From CAZQEZ01 sp964592475 (GTDB taxonomy: Bacteria > Bacteroidota > Bacteroidia > Cytophagales > Cyclobacteriaceae): a stretch of DNA of 7,107 bases. A program made the translations under genes and the position numbers. The stretch's first letter is position 1. Each line of letters starts with the position of its first letter. Shown piece by piece: positions 1 through 7,106 of this stretch. Below the pieces are notes generated by a model, which was given only the letters and a program-made list of their open reading frames with translations, was not told where the DNA came from and did not search any database. The stretch covers positions 1 through 7,107 of the forward strand of contig CAZQEZ010000195.1 of NCBI GenBank assembly GCA_964592475.1, in the 5' to 3' direction.

Positions 1-48
1 ACAATCATATCAAAAAGTATAATTATTGATTTTATCTAAACTATTTTA

Positions 49-79
49 TTGCGTTTTGATAATTTATTGCATAAATTAG
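49..79 (+). promoter_or_regulatory. Weak candidate Bacteroidota-type promoter upstream of the sulfatase operon
   Basis: A TTG at 49-51 is followed after 20 nt by TAAATTAG at 72-79. This differs at one defined position from the Bacteroidota -7 consensus TAnnTTTG, and the spacing falls in the usual 17-23 nt range for the -33/-7 pair. If real, transcription would start near 85 and give a leader of about 120 nt that includes the hairpin at 125-160. In a region this AT-rich such a match can easily arise by chance. A second weak -7-like string, TAAATTTT at 166-173, lies after the hairpin but has no well-spaced TTG upstream. This is inference only. Confidence 0.2.
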
Positions 80-124
80 AGCTTGATTTAAAATAGCAGA
101 TAGTGCTATTTGTGACTCCAACTG

Positions 125-160
125 GCTAATCAATAGTTTGGCTGCTGATTGGCTTTTTTT
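125..160 (+). terminator. Hairpin plus T-run: upstream-operon terminator or leader attenuator
   Basis: Positions 125-132 (GCTAATCA) pair with 146-153 (TGATTGGC) as an 8-bp stem with one G-U pair and a 13-nt loop, followed directly by seven T's at 154-160. This is the form of an intrinsic terminator, although the stem is only moderately GC-rich. It ends 45 nt before the first sulfatase start. It could close a gene to the left of the window or act as an attenuator in the operon leader. A competing pairing, CCAACT at 118-123 with AGTTTGG at 135-141 (one bulge), overlaps the loop. Confidence 0.4.
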
Positions 161-205
161 GGCAGTAAATTTTTAAGTGTAAATAACACATTTAATGAAT
201 AGGTA

Positions 206-1609
206 ATGTATAGAAGTATCTTTTTATTTTTTCTAATAGTCTTATTCAGTCAGGCTTGCAGCCCACCAGAAAAGAAAAATGTTAGGCCTAACATTCTCTT
301 CATTGCCATCGACGACCTTCGTCCGGAGTTAGGCTGCTACGGTCAGGAACATATCAGTTCTCCGCACATCGACCAGCTGGCTGAGCAAAGTTTGCTTTTC
401 AACCGGGCTTATTGCCAGCAATCGGTTTGTAATCCTTCCCGGGCCAGTATCATGTCCGGCTTATATCCGCATCAATCCGGCATTACCGATAACCAGAAAA
501 ACATGCGGGAGGAAAATCCGGAGATTGTTACCTTGTCGCAGCATTTTAAAAATAATGGATACTATGCTTACGGAGTGGGCAAAATCTATCATTACCCACA
601 TCAGTACGATTCGCTTAGCTGGTCGGTTCCGCAACCCTATCTGGAAGGCAACTGGTGGAACAGCTATGTGACCGAACCCAATCTTACCTATAAAACCAGC
701 ACCATCAATGAAGCTCACGACACCACCGACCTGGCCTATTTCGATGGCAGAACCGCACAAATGGCCATTGAAAAATTGGCTCAGTTGCAAGATTCTGCTT
801 TTTTCCTGGCGGTTGGGTTTTTTAAACCGCACCTGCCTTTTGTGGCACCGGCCAGGTATTGGCAGAGCGAACCTTCTGTATTACCGTTACCCCTGATCAC
901 GGAACATCCGGAAAACGCTCCCGAATACGCTTTTTTGGATAGCAAAGAGAAAATCAGGAAATTTACCGATGTGCCTGACCAGGGTATTTTTACCGATAGC
1001 ATGGTGCAAAGCTACAGGCATGGCTACTATAGTTGTATCAGCTTTATTGATGCCCAAGTAGGAAAAATAATGAAGGCTTTGGATTCCCTGAACATGCGGG
1101 AGAATACCATCGTGGTTCTCTGGGGTGATCATGGCTTCAAATTGGGCGATTACAATGAATGGGCAAAATCTACCAATTATGAAATCGATACCCGGGTACC
1201 GCTAATGGTAAGCGTACCGGGAAGTAAAAGCAATGGACAAACAACCGGTCAAATCACAGAGCTGATTGACTTATATCCTACCTTGAGTGAGTTGGCCAAC
1301 ATTCCGGTTCCTGATCATTTGCCGGGGCGCAGTTTTAAACAGCTGTTTGAATCTAATCAAGTGGAAGAAGATTATGCCATCAGCATGTATCCCAGGGGGG
1401 ATTCATTAATGGGCTATACCATTCGCAGTGATCAGTACCGGCTGGTAAGGTGGCAATCTACTCAAGATCAGGCAGTAATAAGCTTTGAACTTTACGACCA
1501 CCAGAAGGATAGCCTGGAGACAATAAATCTTGCTAAGATTGAAGAATATCAGGATATATTAAAGCAACTGGATAAGCAATTATTAGAAACCATAGACCTG
1601 AAAATTTAG
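206..1609 (+). CDS. S1-family sulfatase, iduronate-2-sulfatase-like (probable S1_7), secreted or lipoprotein
   Basis: Predicted to hydrolyse a sulfate ester on a sulfated glycan outside the cytoplasm. The 467-aa length is usual for single-domain S1 sulfatases. Seen in the sequence: a hydrophobic signal (residues 4-14) ending at Cys18 (SQAC, an imperfect lipobox with Ser at -3); metal ligands D36-D37; the formylglycine motif C75-N-P-S-R79; GKIYH with K126 and H129; K207-P-H209; and the D308-H309 metal motif, followed by an E-W-A-K321 block. KPH, the Lys-x-x-His spacing, DHG and EWAK are the pattern of human iduronate-2-sulfatase and its bacterial relatives (SulfAtlas S1_7). The family does not fix the substrate: 2-sulfated uronic acid is one option, but bacterial members act on several algal and host glycans. 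The start at 206 gives the full signal peptide; an ATG at 195 meets a stop after two codons. This is the first gene of the operon, 4 nt before the next. Cys-type activation needs an anSME encoded elsewhere. Confidence 0.95.
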   Translation: MYRSIFLFFLIVLFSQACSPPEKKNVRPNILFIAIDDLRPELGCYGQEHISSPHIDQLAEQSLLFNRAYCQQSVCNPSRASIMSGLYPHQSGITDNQKNMREENPEIVTLSQHFKNNGYYAYGVGKIYHYPHQYDSLSWSVPQPYLEGNWWNSYVTEPNLTYKTSTINEAHDTTDLAYFDGRTAQMAIEKLAQLQDSAFFLAVGFFKPHLPFVAPARYWQSEPSVLPLPLITEHPENAPEYAFLDSKEKIRKFTDVPDQGIFTDSMVQSYRHGYYSCISFIDAQVGKIMKALDSLNMRENTIVVLWGDHGFKLGDYNEWAKSTNYEIDTRVPLMVSVPGSKSNGQTTGQITELIDLYPTLSELANIPVPDHLPGRSFKQLFESNQVEEDYAISMYPRGDSLMGYTIRSDQYRLVRWQSTQDQAVISFELYDHQKDSLETINLAKIEEYQDILKQLDKQLLETIDLKI

Positions 1610-1613
1610 AAAT

Positions 1614-4100
1614 ATGAAGTACTTGCTGCTGACAATATTTGTATTTATTTTTCATCTCAACCAGGCACAAATCAATGGCCTGAATTCCAGTTACCAGCCA
1701 CTGGATACGGTAACTATTGAAATTGCGGCTAAAGGCCAGGTAAAGATCAAAGACGCCAAAGGCCATACCTATTTTCAAGAGCAGATCCCGGCCAACCTTT
1801 CCTTTCAGGTAGCGGGGGCATTGGGGCACCACACCATCAATTTGTATAATAAAAAAGGAATTGAAGTAAGCAGCACTCCATTTTTGGTTGATTGTGAATC
1901 GGGTGTGGAAGATCCTGCCGGCTATTGGCATACGTTATTTGAAGATTTCAAATACAACCAGTTGAAAACCATACGCACGGAGGTTTACCATGACCAGATT
2001 TACCAAATGCATGAGCTCTGCCCACGAAACGACGCCAATGCTGTGCGGGGCACGCAATACATCTACAACCGGGTAAAAGATGGTGTAGAATTATTCGGAA
2101 AATTACAGCATGAAGATGGCATGATCTACGACATTTACCGGCCGATCGAACCCGGTAAAACCTCACTGGAAGGTCGCTATTATAATGATGATCATTTTGT
2201 GGAAATTGAAGATGGCTGGTATTACAAGCAGCGTTTTCCGGTAGAAAATGACCTGGAGCATTTTTACGTGCAATGGCTTTGGCGTGTTTGGAAAGCTACC
2301 GGCGATAGTGAATGGATGCAACAATGGTTACCTAACGCCATCAAAGCTTTGCAATACAGCCGTCAAAACCCCCTGCGCTGGTCAGAAAAATACCAATTGC
2401 TGAAGAGAGGCTTTACCATCGATACCTGGGATTTTCAGCCTGATTTTGATGGTGAAAAAGTACGGGGCGATCACATGGACATTCATGCCGACAAAACTGA
2501 ATTTGGTATCATGCACGGCGACAATACCGGCTATGCTTATGCCTGCAATTTACTGGCTGAAATGCTTGACCACCTTGGCAGGAAAGAAGAGGCTCAAAAT
2601 TGGAAAAAGCGTGGTGAAAGCGTTTTGCAAAGGATCATTGATCTTTCCTGGAATGGAGAATATTTTTATCATTTCGTTCCCGAAGATTCCAGCTATCAGA
2701 GAGATTTGGGGGTGGATCAGGCCAGCCAAATTTCCTTGTCCAATGCCATGGCGCTACAAAGAAACATACCCGATAATTTAAAAATAAACCTTCTGAATAC
2801 GTATCAAAATTTAAAAGAACAGTTGCCATCGGATGCTCCGGGTGAATATTTTGGTATTTATCCACCCATTGAAACTGGTTTTACGGTGATGCCTTATCAT
2901 TATATCAATGGTGGTGTATTTGCTTTCATTGCCGGCGAATTGGCAATTGGCGCATTTGATCATGGTGAGGAAGAATATGGCGTTGGCATTATGAAAAATA
3001 TCAAAGGATTAATGGACGAACAACATGGTCGTTTACCTTATTTCTGGATCGGGAAAAAAAGAACCAGACCGGAAACCGAATTTACTGCCATTGATTTAAC
3101 CCCGAATGCCAATGTTGAAGTTTTACCGATTGATTATCACAATGAGCACAGTTGGGTAGGTCCGGGAGCTGAATATGCTTTGCACCTGATGCCGCGCGAT
3201 ACTTTTAGCAAAGATGACATTCCTTTCTATCTGGTCGATTTTGCCGGTAATCAGGATAAAGGTTATTTGGGTATTGGTAAAAATGGAGATTACGTTTCAG
3301 AAGCATCTGTTCCAGTCAATCAAACGGCCCGGAGTATTTACCTGTTGCACGTGATGAATGGCGGTGGCATGGCCGGCTGGATGACTTTTCACTATGCCGA
3401 TGGCTCCAGCCAAAAGCAATACGTGGAATCAGGAAAGCAAATCAATGGCTGGTATTTCCCCAAGGATGTACCTTACAGTCGCACCAGTGGCTGGACCTGC
3501 AAAACTGCCTGGCAAGGACACAATGGAAATGTAGGCGTTGGCGTATATGCCTGGGGGGTAAATAATCCAAAGCCCGATCAGAAAATTGAAAAGCTGACTT
3601 TTAACCACCTGGGTCAGAACAATAGCTGGTTAATTTTAGGAATCACCCTATCTGATCAGCCTAAGTTTTTTGAACCGCCGGCTATTACCCGGTACTATGT
3701 AAATACAGGCTGGAATGCCGGCACATTTATTAGCGCAATCGTGGAAGGAATCGGGGGGATTAAAAATGACGGATTGGCTTTCGACCAGGTAACTGTTTCT
3801 CCAAAATGGTATTTTGCCGGTGAAAATGACATTACCATGACTGCCAGAATACCAGCCAGCAACGGGTATGTGAGATATCGATATGTTCGGAGCAATGATA
3901 ACACAATTGAACTTTCGCTAGCCACTTCGGCTGACCGCTCCACCATACAACTTCCGTTGCCGATTAATCAGGAAATTGACAAAGTCATGGTGAATAGTGA
4001 AAATAAAGCGTATGATATTATTGAAAAACAAGATACAAAATATATCAGGATAGCGGTAGAAAAACCCGTTTTACAACAGGTAAAAATCTTGTTAAAATAA
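1614..4100 (+). CDS. Secreted six-hairpin glycosidase-like protein with C-terminal beta domains (unclassified)
   Basis: Likely a periplasmic or secreted carbohydrate-active enzyme of 828 aa. Residues 1-18 are a type I signal peptide (cleavage near NQA/Q). Residues 20-95 are a beta-rich N-terminal domain. Residues 100-480 look like an (alpha/alpha)6 toroid: repeated amphipathic helices rich in Trp/Tyr, with segments such as FTIDTWDF (D270, D273), HGDNTGYAYA (D303) and a Tyr/His/Gly-rich YHYINGGVFAF block (428-437), as in six-hairpin glycosidases. About 535-680 resembles the NPCBM/galactose-binding type of beta-sandwich (IYLLHV near 575, YADG at 594-597), and 680-828 is a further beta-rich domain. 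I do not recognise the exact GH family; alpha-L-rhamnosidase-like or debranching-type families are possible, and (alpha/alpha)6 polysaccharide lyases are an alternative. Acidic catalytic candidates are D270, D273, D277 and E211, but none can be assigned. It starts 4 nt after the first sulfatase, so co-translation is likely, and its placement among sulfatases suggests it cuts a sulfated glycan. Confidence 0.8.
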   Translation: MKYLLLTIFVFIFHLNQAQINGLNSSYQPLDTVTIEIAAKGQVKIKDAKGHTYFQEQIPANLSFQVAGALGHHTINLYNKKGIEVSSTPFLVDCESGVEDPAGYWHTLFEDFKYNQLKTIRTEVYHDQIYQMHELCPRNDANAVRGTQYIYNRVKDGVELFGKLQHEDGMIYDIYRPIEPGKTSLEGRYYNDDHFVEIEDGWYYKQRFPVENDLEHFYVQWLWRVWKATGDSEWMQQWLPNAIKALQYSRQNPLRWSEKYQLLKRGFTIDTWDFQPDFDGEKVRGDHMDIHADKTEFGIMHGDNTGYAYACNLLAEMLDHLGRKEEAQNWKKRGESVLQRIIDLSWNGEYFYHFVPEDSSYQRDLGVDQASQISLSNAMALQRNIPDNLKINLLNTYQNLKEQLPSDAPGEYFGIYPPIETGFTVMPYHYINGGVFAFIAGELAIGAFDHGEEEYGVGIMKNIKGLMDEQHGRLPYFWIGKKRTRPETEFTAIDLTPNANVEVLPIDYHNEHSWVGPGAEYALHLMPRDTFSKDDIPFYLVDFAGNQDKGYLGIGKNGDYVSEASVPVNQTARSIYLLHVMNGGGMAGWMTFHYADGSSQKQYVESGKQINGWYFPKDVPYSRTSGWTCKTAWQGHNGNVGVGVYAWGVNNPKPDQKIEKLTFNHLGQNNSWLILGITLSDQPKFFEPPAITRYYVNTGWNAGTFISAIVEGIGGIKNDGLAFDQVTVSPKWYFAGENDITMTARIPASNGYVRYRYVRSNDNTIELSLATSADRSTIQLPLPINQEIDKVMVNSENKAYDIIEKQDTKYIRIAVEKPVLQQVKILLK

Positions 4101-4132
4101 CTTAATAAAAACATAAACCAAAATAAATAATT

Positions 4133-5542
4133 ATGAAACTAAGATTAATACTATGCCTTTGCTCCATTCTTGTTTTTACTTCCTTTCAGGAAAAGGATGA
4201 GCAGGCGGTAAAAGAAGAAAAAAAGCCCAACATCATTTTCCTGCTGGCCGATGACATGCGGCACGACGACATGAGTTTTGTAGAACCAAGCAGGGCAGTG
4301 ACGCCCCACCTGGATAAGCTGGCTGCCATGGGTACCGTTTTTACCAATGGCTATGCAACCACACCCATTTGCGCGGTAAGCCGGGCCAGTATTCTTACCG
4401 GCAAATACGCCCGCCGGCATGGCATTTATGGATTTACGACTCCATTGCAGGGAGATGCCTGGCAACAAACCTACCCTATGGAGCTGAGAAATGCCGGTTA
4501 CAAAACCGGGTTTGTAGGTAAGTATGGGCTCAACATTTGGGTGCCCGACGAGCAAAAGCAATATCCAAAAGACGATTTTGATTATTGGTTTGTACCCGGG
4601 CCCGGCAGTAAATTATTCTTACCGGATGAAAAAGGACGTGATGTGCATTACACCCGCATGCTGGGTAACAAAGCCATTGAATTTATCAATGATTTTCAGG
4701 AAGGACCTTTTTGCCTTTCCCTCAGCTTTCTGGCTCCTCATGGTTCTCTAAAACCCAATCCAACCTTCGAGGGCGATTTTGATCATAAAACTGTGCCACT
4801 TCCTCCCAACTTTGGCGATGAATATTATGCTAAACTGCCGGCTCCGTTTCATGGGGATGAAAGTATTTTCGGCCGTCATAATTCTCTGGAGAAGCTGAAT
4901 AATTATGAAAACCTGCAGGATTTTCTGCGCATTCGAATGAATAAGATATACGGGCTGGATCTGGTCATAGGTAAGATCATGCTGGAATTACAATCGCTGG
5001 GCTTGGAAGATAACACCATCATTGTATTTTCCAGTGATCATGGCTACTATACCGGTGAGCATGGCCTCAATGGCAAGTGGTGGTTGCATGAAGAATCGGC
5101 CAGGGTGCCAATGATCGTCTACGACCCGCGTTTGCCCAAAGGAGTTGCCCATAAAACCCAGGCAGAAAAAGTGTTGAATATTGATATTGCCGCCACCATC
5201 ATGGATTATGCCGATATTAAACCACATCCATCTGTGCAAGGGCGCAGTATGAAACCACTGGTGGATGGTGAAAGAGTGAATGACTGGCGGGAAGCGTTTT
5301 ATCTTGAACAGCATTTTGACTTGACCACCACTAAATCACCCCACCGGATTCCGCCGGTAGAAGGCGTAGTAGGGGAGCGCTACAAGTACATGAACTACTT
5401 CAAGCATGGGGGAGCTGAGGAACTTTACGATTACCTGGAGGATCCTTTTGAAAAGAACAACCTGGTAAACGATCCGGCCTACGCCATGGCTTTAAAAAGA
5501 ATGAGAGATACATACAAGAAAATGAAGGAAGAGTTGCAATGA
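4133..5542 (+). CDS. S1-family sulfatase with unusual CAVSR formylglycine motif, secreted
   Basis: Predicted exported sulfate-ester hydrolase of 469 aa. A hydrophobic signal (3-18) lacks a usable lipobox, because C8 and C10 are too close to the N-terminus, so type I export is likelier than lipidation. Core residues: metal pair D40-D41; C80-A-V-S-R84, followed by the usual A-S-I-L-T-G; GKYG with K130; A-P-H203 in the central strand; S-D302-H303-G; and K315 in the G-K-W-W block. Two oddities stand out: the third motif position is Val instead of the consensus Pro/Ala, and the His that normally follows the active-site Lys (GKWH) is Gly132. A similar loss of that His occurs in human GlcNAc-6-sulfatase (GKYL), so activity is still likely and a GNS-related clade (S1_11-like) is possible, but I cannot assign the subfamily. 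The C-terminal ELYDYLEDPFEKNNL block is typical of intact family members. It lies 32 A-rich nt after gene 2, with no hairpin between, and overlaps gene 4. Confidence 0.93.
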   Translation: MKLRLILCLCSILVFTSFQEKDEQAVKEEKKPNIIFLLADDMRHDDMSFVEPSRAVTPHLDKLAAMGTVFTNGYATTPICAVSRASILTGKYARRHGIYGFTTPLQGDAWQQTYPMELRNAGYKTGFVGKYGLNIWVPDEQKQYPKDDFDYWFVPGPGSKLFLPDEKGRDVHYTRMLGNKAIEFINDFQEGPFCLSLSFLAPHGSLKPNPTFEGDFDHKTVPLPPNFGDEYYAKLPAPFHGDESIFGRHNSLEKLNNYENLQDFLRIRMNKIYGLDLVIGKIMLELQSLGLEDNTIIVFSSDHGYYTGEHGLNGKWWLHEESARVPMIVYDPRLPKGVAHKTQAEKVLNIDIAATIMDYADIKPHPSVQGRSMKPLVDGERVNDWREAFYLEQHFDLTTTKSPHRIPPVEGVVGERYKYMNYFKHGGAEELYDYLEDPFEKNNLVNDPAYAMALKRMRDTYKKMKEELQ

Positions 5543-6960
5543 GATATTTTATCCTGTTTTTTAGCTTGATTATATTTTTTGGTTGCCTCAGTGAAAAGAA
5601 AGAATCATCTGAAAAAAAACCAAACATCGTCCTGATAGTAGCCGACGACCTTGGCTGGCAGGACCTGCACTGCTATGGTAATGATTTGGTGGAAACACCT
5701 CATCTGGACCAGATGGCCGCTGACGGCATCCGGTTTTCACATGCCTATGCTTCGGCTTCCATTTGTTCGCCCACCCGGGCCAGTTTGCTCACCGGCAAAA
5801 ACCCGGTATCGGTGGATATCACCGATTACATTCCTGGTAGGCAATACGAAAGACAGCAGCGGGGTTTAAAAGTTACTGATAAGCTCCTGGCCCCGGAATT
5901 CAATCATCAATTACCATTAGAAGAGATTACATTAGCTGAAATTTTAAAGCCGGAAGGATATACAACAGCATCTATCGGCAAGTGGCATTTGGGAGGTGAA
6001 GGTTATTTGCCCACTGAGCAGGGCTTCGACAAGAATATTGCCGGCAATCACATGGGTCTGCCGCCTTCCTACTACCATCCATACACATCCGAAAAATTTG
6101 ATTTTGAAATCACTAACCTGGAATTAACCAAAGATAGCCTTTACCTGACAGACAGACTAGGAAACGAAGCGGTAAAATTCATTGAGGACAACAGCAAAAA
6201 CCCTTTCTTCCTTTATTTGCCCTTTTACACGGTACACAGCCCCTGGGAAGGGAAGCCCGAACTGGTTGCCAAATACAGAAAGATAGTGGAAGCCTCAAAT
6301 GATACCATCCAGCGCGATCCGCAATTTCTGGCCATGATTGAAAGCCTGGATCAAAATGTGGGTAAGGTCATGCAAGCTTTGCAAAAGCACCAGTTGGAAG
6401 AAAACACATTGGTCGTATTTGTTTCAGACAATGGCGGCCTCAATGTAGAAAGAGACAACCAGGTTTTTGGCTCTTACAATTGGCCTTTGAAAGGGGGTAA
6501 AGCAACTTTGTACGAAGGAGGATTTCGGGTGCCCACCATTTTTAAGTGGCCGGGCAATATACCTGCCGGACAGGTTTCCGATGAATTGATCATCAGTACC
6601 GATATTTTACCTACTGTTTTGCAAGCCTTGCAAATTGATAATAAAATTTCAATAGAAGGTGTAAGCCTGTGGCCGCATGTAACGGAAAAAGAGCCGGTGG
6701 ACCGGGAAACTTTTTACTGGCATTATCCTCACTATCACCGTACCAAGCCGGGTTCAGTAATTCGGGATGGCGATTACAAATTGATTTATTATTATGAAGA
6801 AGAGCGATACGAGCTTTATAATTTGGCAGAAGACATGAGTGAGGAAAATGATCTTACCGCCAAAATGCCGGATAAAGTGAAGGAGTTGCAGGAAAAATTA
6901 AATAAATGGCTTAAAGAAAATAATGCTAAATTTCCGGTTCCTAATCCGGATTATAAATAA
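5539..6960 (+). CDS. S1-family arylsulfatase-A-type sulfatase, probable lipoprotein (S1_16-like)
   Basis: Predicted sulfatase of 473 aa at the cell envelope. Residues 3-15 form a hydrophobic signal ending in FFG-C16, a relaxed lipobox, followed by a Lys/Glu/Ser-rich linker to residue 27. Core residues: D36-D37 metal ligands; the canonical formylglycine motif C76-S-P-T-R80; GKWHLG with K148 and H150; V-H233-S-P; S-D297-N298-G-G, where Asn replaces the His used by genes 1 and 3; and the L-K318-G-G-K321 block before YEGGFRVP. The LTGKNP...ITDYIPG segment (84-100) and the KGGKATLYEGG block are typical of the arylsulfatase A/S1_16 group, which includes galactose- and GalNAc-acting enzymes; the substrate here is not determined. 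The ATG overlaps the preceding stop by 4 nt (ATGA), so translation is probably coupled. This is the last gene of the operon. Confidence 0.95.
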   Translation: MRYFILFFSLIIFFGCLSEKKESSEKKPNIVLIVADDLGWQDLHCYGNDLVETPHLDQMAADGIRFSHAYASASICSPTRASLLTGKNPVSVDITDYIPGRQYERQQRGLKVTDKLLAPEFNHQLPLEEITLAEILKPEGYTTASIGKWHLGGEGYLPTEQGFDKNIAGNHMGLPPSYYHPYTSEKFDFEITNLELTKDSLYLTDRLGNEAVKFIEDNSKNPFFLYLPFYTVHSPWEGKPELVAKYRKIVEASNDTIQRDPQFLAMIESLDQNVGKVMQALQKHQLEENTLVVFVSDNGGLNVERDNQVFGSYNWPLKGGKATLYEGGFRVPTIFKWPGNIPAGQVSDELIISTDILPTVLQALQIDNKISIEGVSLWPHVTEKEPVDRETFYWHYPHYHRTKPGSVIRDGDYKLIYYYEEERYELYNLAEDMSEENDLTAKMPDKVKELQEKLNKWLKENNAKFPVPNPDYK

Positions 6961-7033
6961 ACGAAAATGTATTAATTAACTGAAGTTTCGCACCAGAATC
7001 GTATTTGGAAAAATGGAAAATGAAAAAATAAAG

Positions 7034-7072
7034 CACCTATAACTCCTCCCTAGAGGGAGGCAAAGGAGGGTG
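7034..7072. repeat. GC-rich palindromic element in the operon 3' region
   Basis: A perfect 7-bp inverted repeat, CCTCCCT at 7045-7051 and AGGGAGG at 7054-7060, is separated by only AG. It is flanked by CACC (7034-7037) and GGTG (7069-7072), which pair as outer arms, and by a further GGAGGG at 7065-7070. Pyrimidine-rich/purine-rich palindromes of this kind are common as dispersed intergenic repeats in Bacteroidota genomes. No open reading frame accompanies it, so it would be a non-coding repeat rather than an intact insertion sequence. Only one copy is visible in the window; the repeat status is inferred from form. Confidence 0.45.
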
Positions 7073-7079
7073 TAAAATA

Positions 7080-7106
7080 AACCCCGAAGCCTCGGGGTTA
7101 TTTTTT
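7080..7106 (+). terminator. Rho-independent terminator of the sulfatase operon
   Basis: AACCCCGA (7080-7087) pairs perfectly with TCGGGGTT (7092-7099) around an AGCC tetraloop. The stem can extend with a bulged A through A/T pairs, and six T's follow at 7101-7106. It lies 120 nt after the last sulfatase stop and is the only strong terminator in the window, fixing the 3' end of the four-gene transcript. The A-rich strand on its 5' side could let it work weakly on the minus strand too. Confidence 0.9.

Noticed and set aside
1533..1931. 132-codon minus-strand open frame across the junction of genes 1 and 2
   Set aside because: It overlaps the C-terminus of a clear sulfatase and the signal peptide of the next gene, with no recognisable domain or start signal.
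4101..4132. Possible internal promoter or terminator between genes 2 and 3
   Set aside because: The 32-nt gap is only A-rich, with no hairpin, T-run after a stem, or TTG/TAnnTTTG pair. It is better read as an ordinary A-rich Bacteroidota translation start region.
4151..4561. 136-codon open frame on the minus strand
   Set aside because: It lies wholly inside the N-terminal half of the second sulfatase, opposite strongly conserved catalytic codons, and its translation shows no recognisable domain. It is a shadow of the real gene.
440..5784. Identical CGGGCCAGT nonamer at the active-site Arg-Ala-Ser codons of all three sulfatases (440-448, 4382-4390, 5776-5784)
   Set aside because: The residues are under strong family constraint and the codons match local preference. 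Flanking DNA differs, so it is not evidence of recent duplication, gene conversion or a regulatory repeat.
6962..6990. Inverted repeat CGAAA/TTTCG after the last stop codon
   Set aside because: It has only 5 bp, a 19-nt loop and no T-run. The true terminator is clearly the hairpin at 7080-7106.
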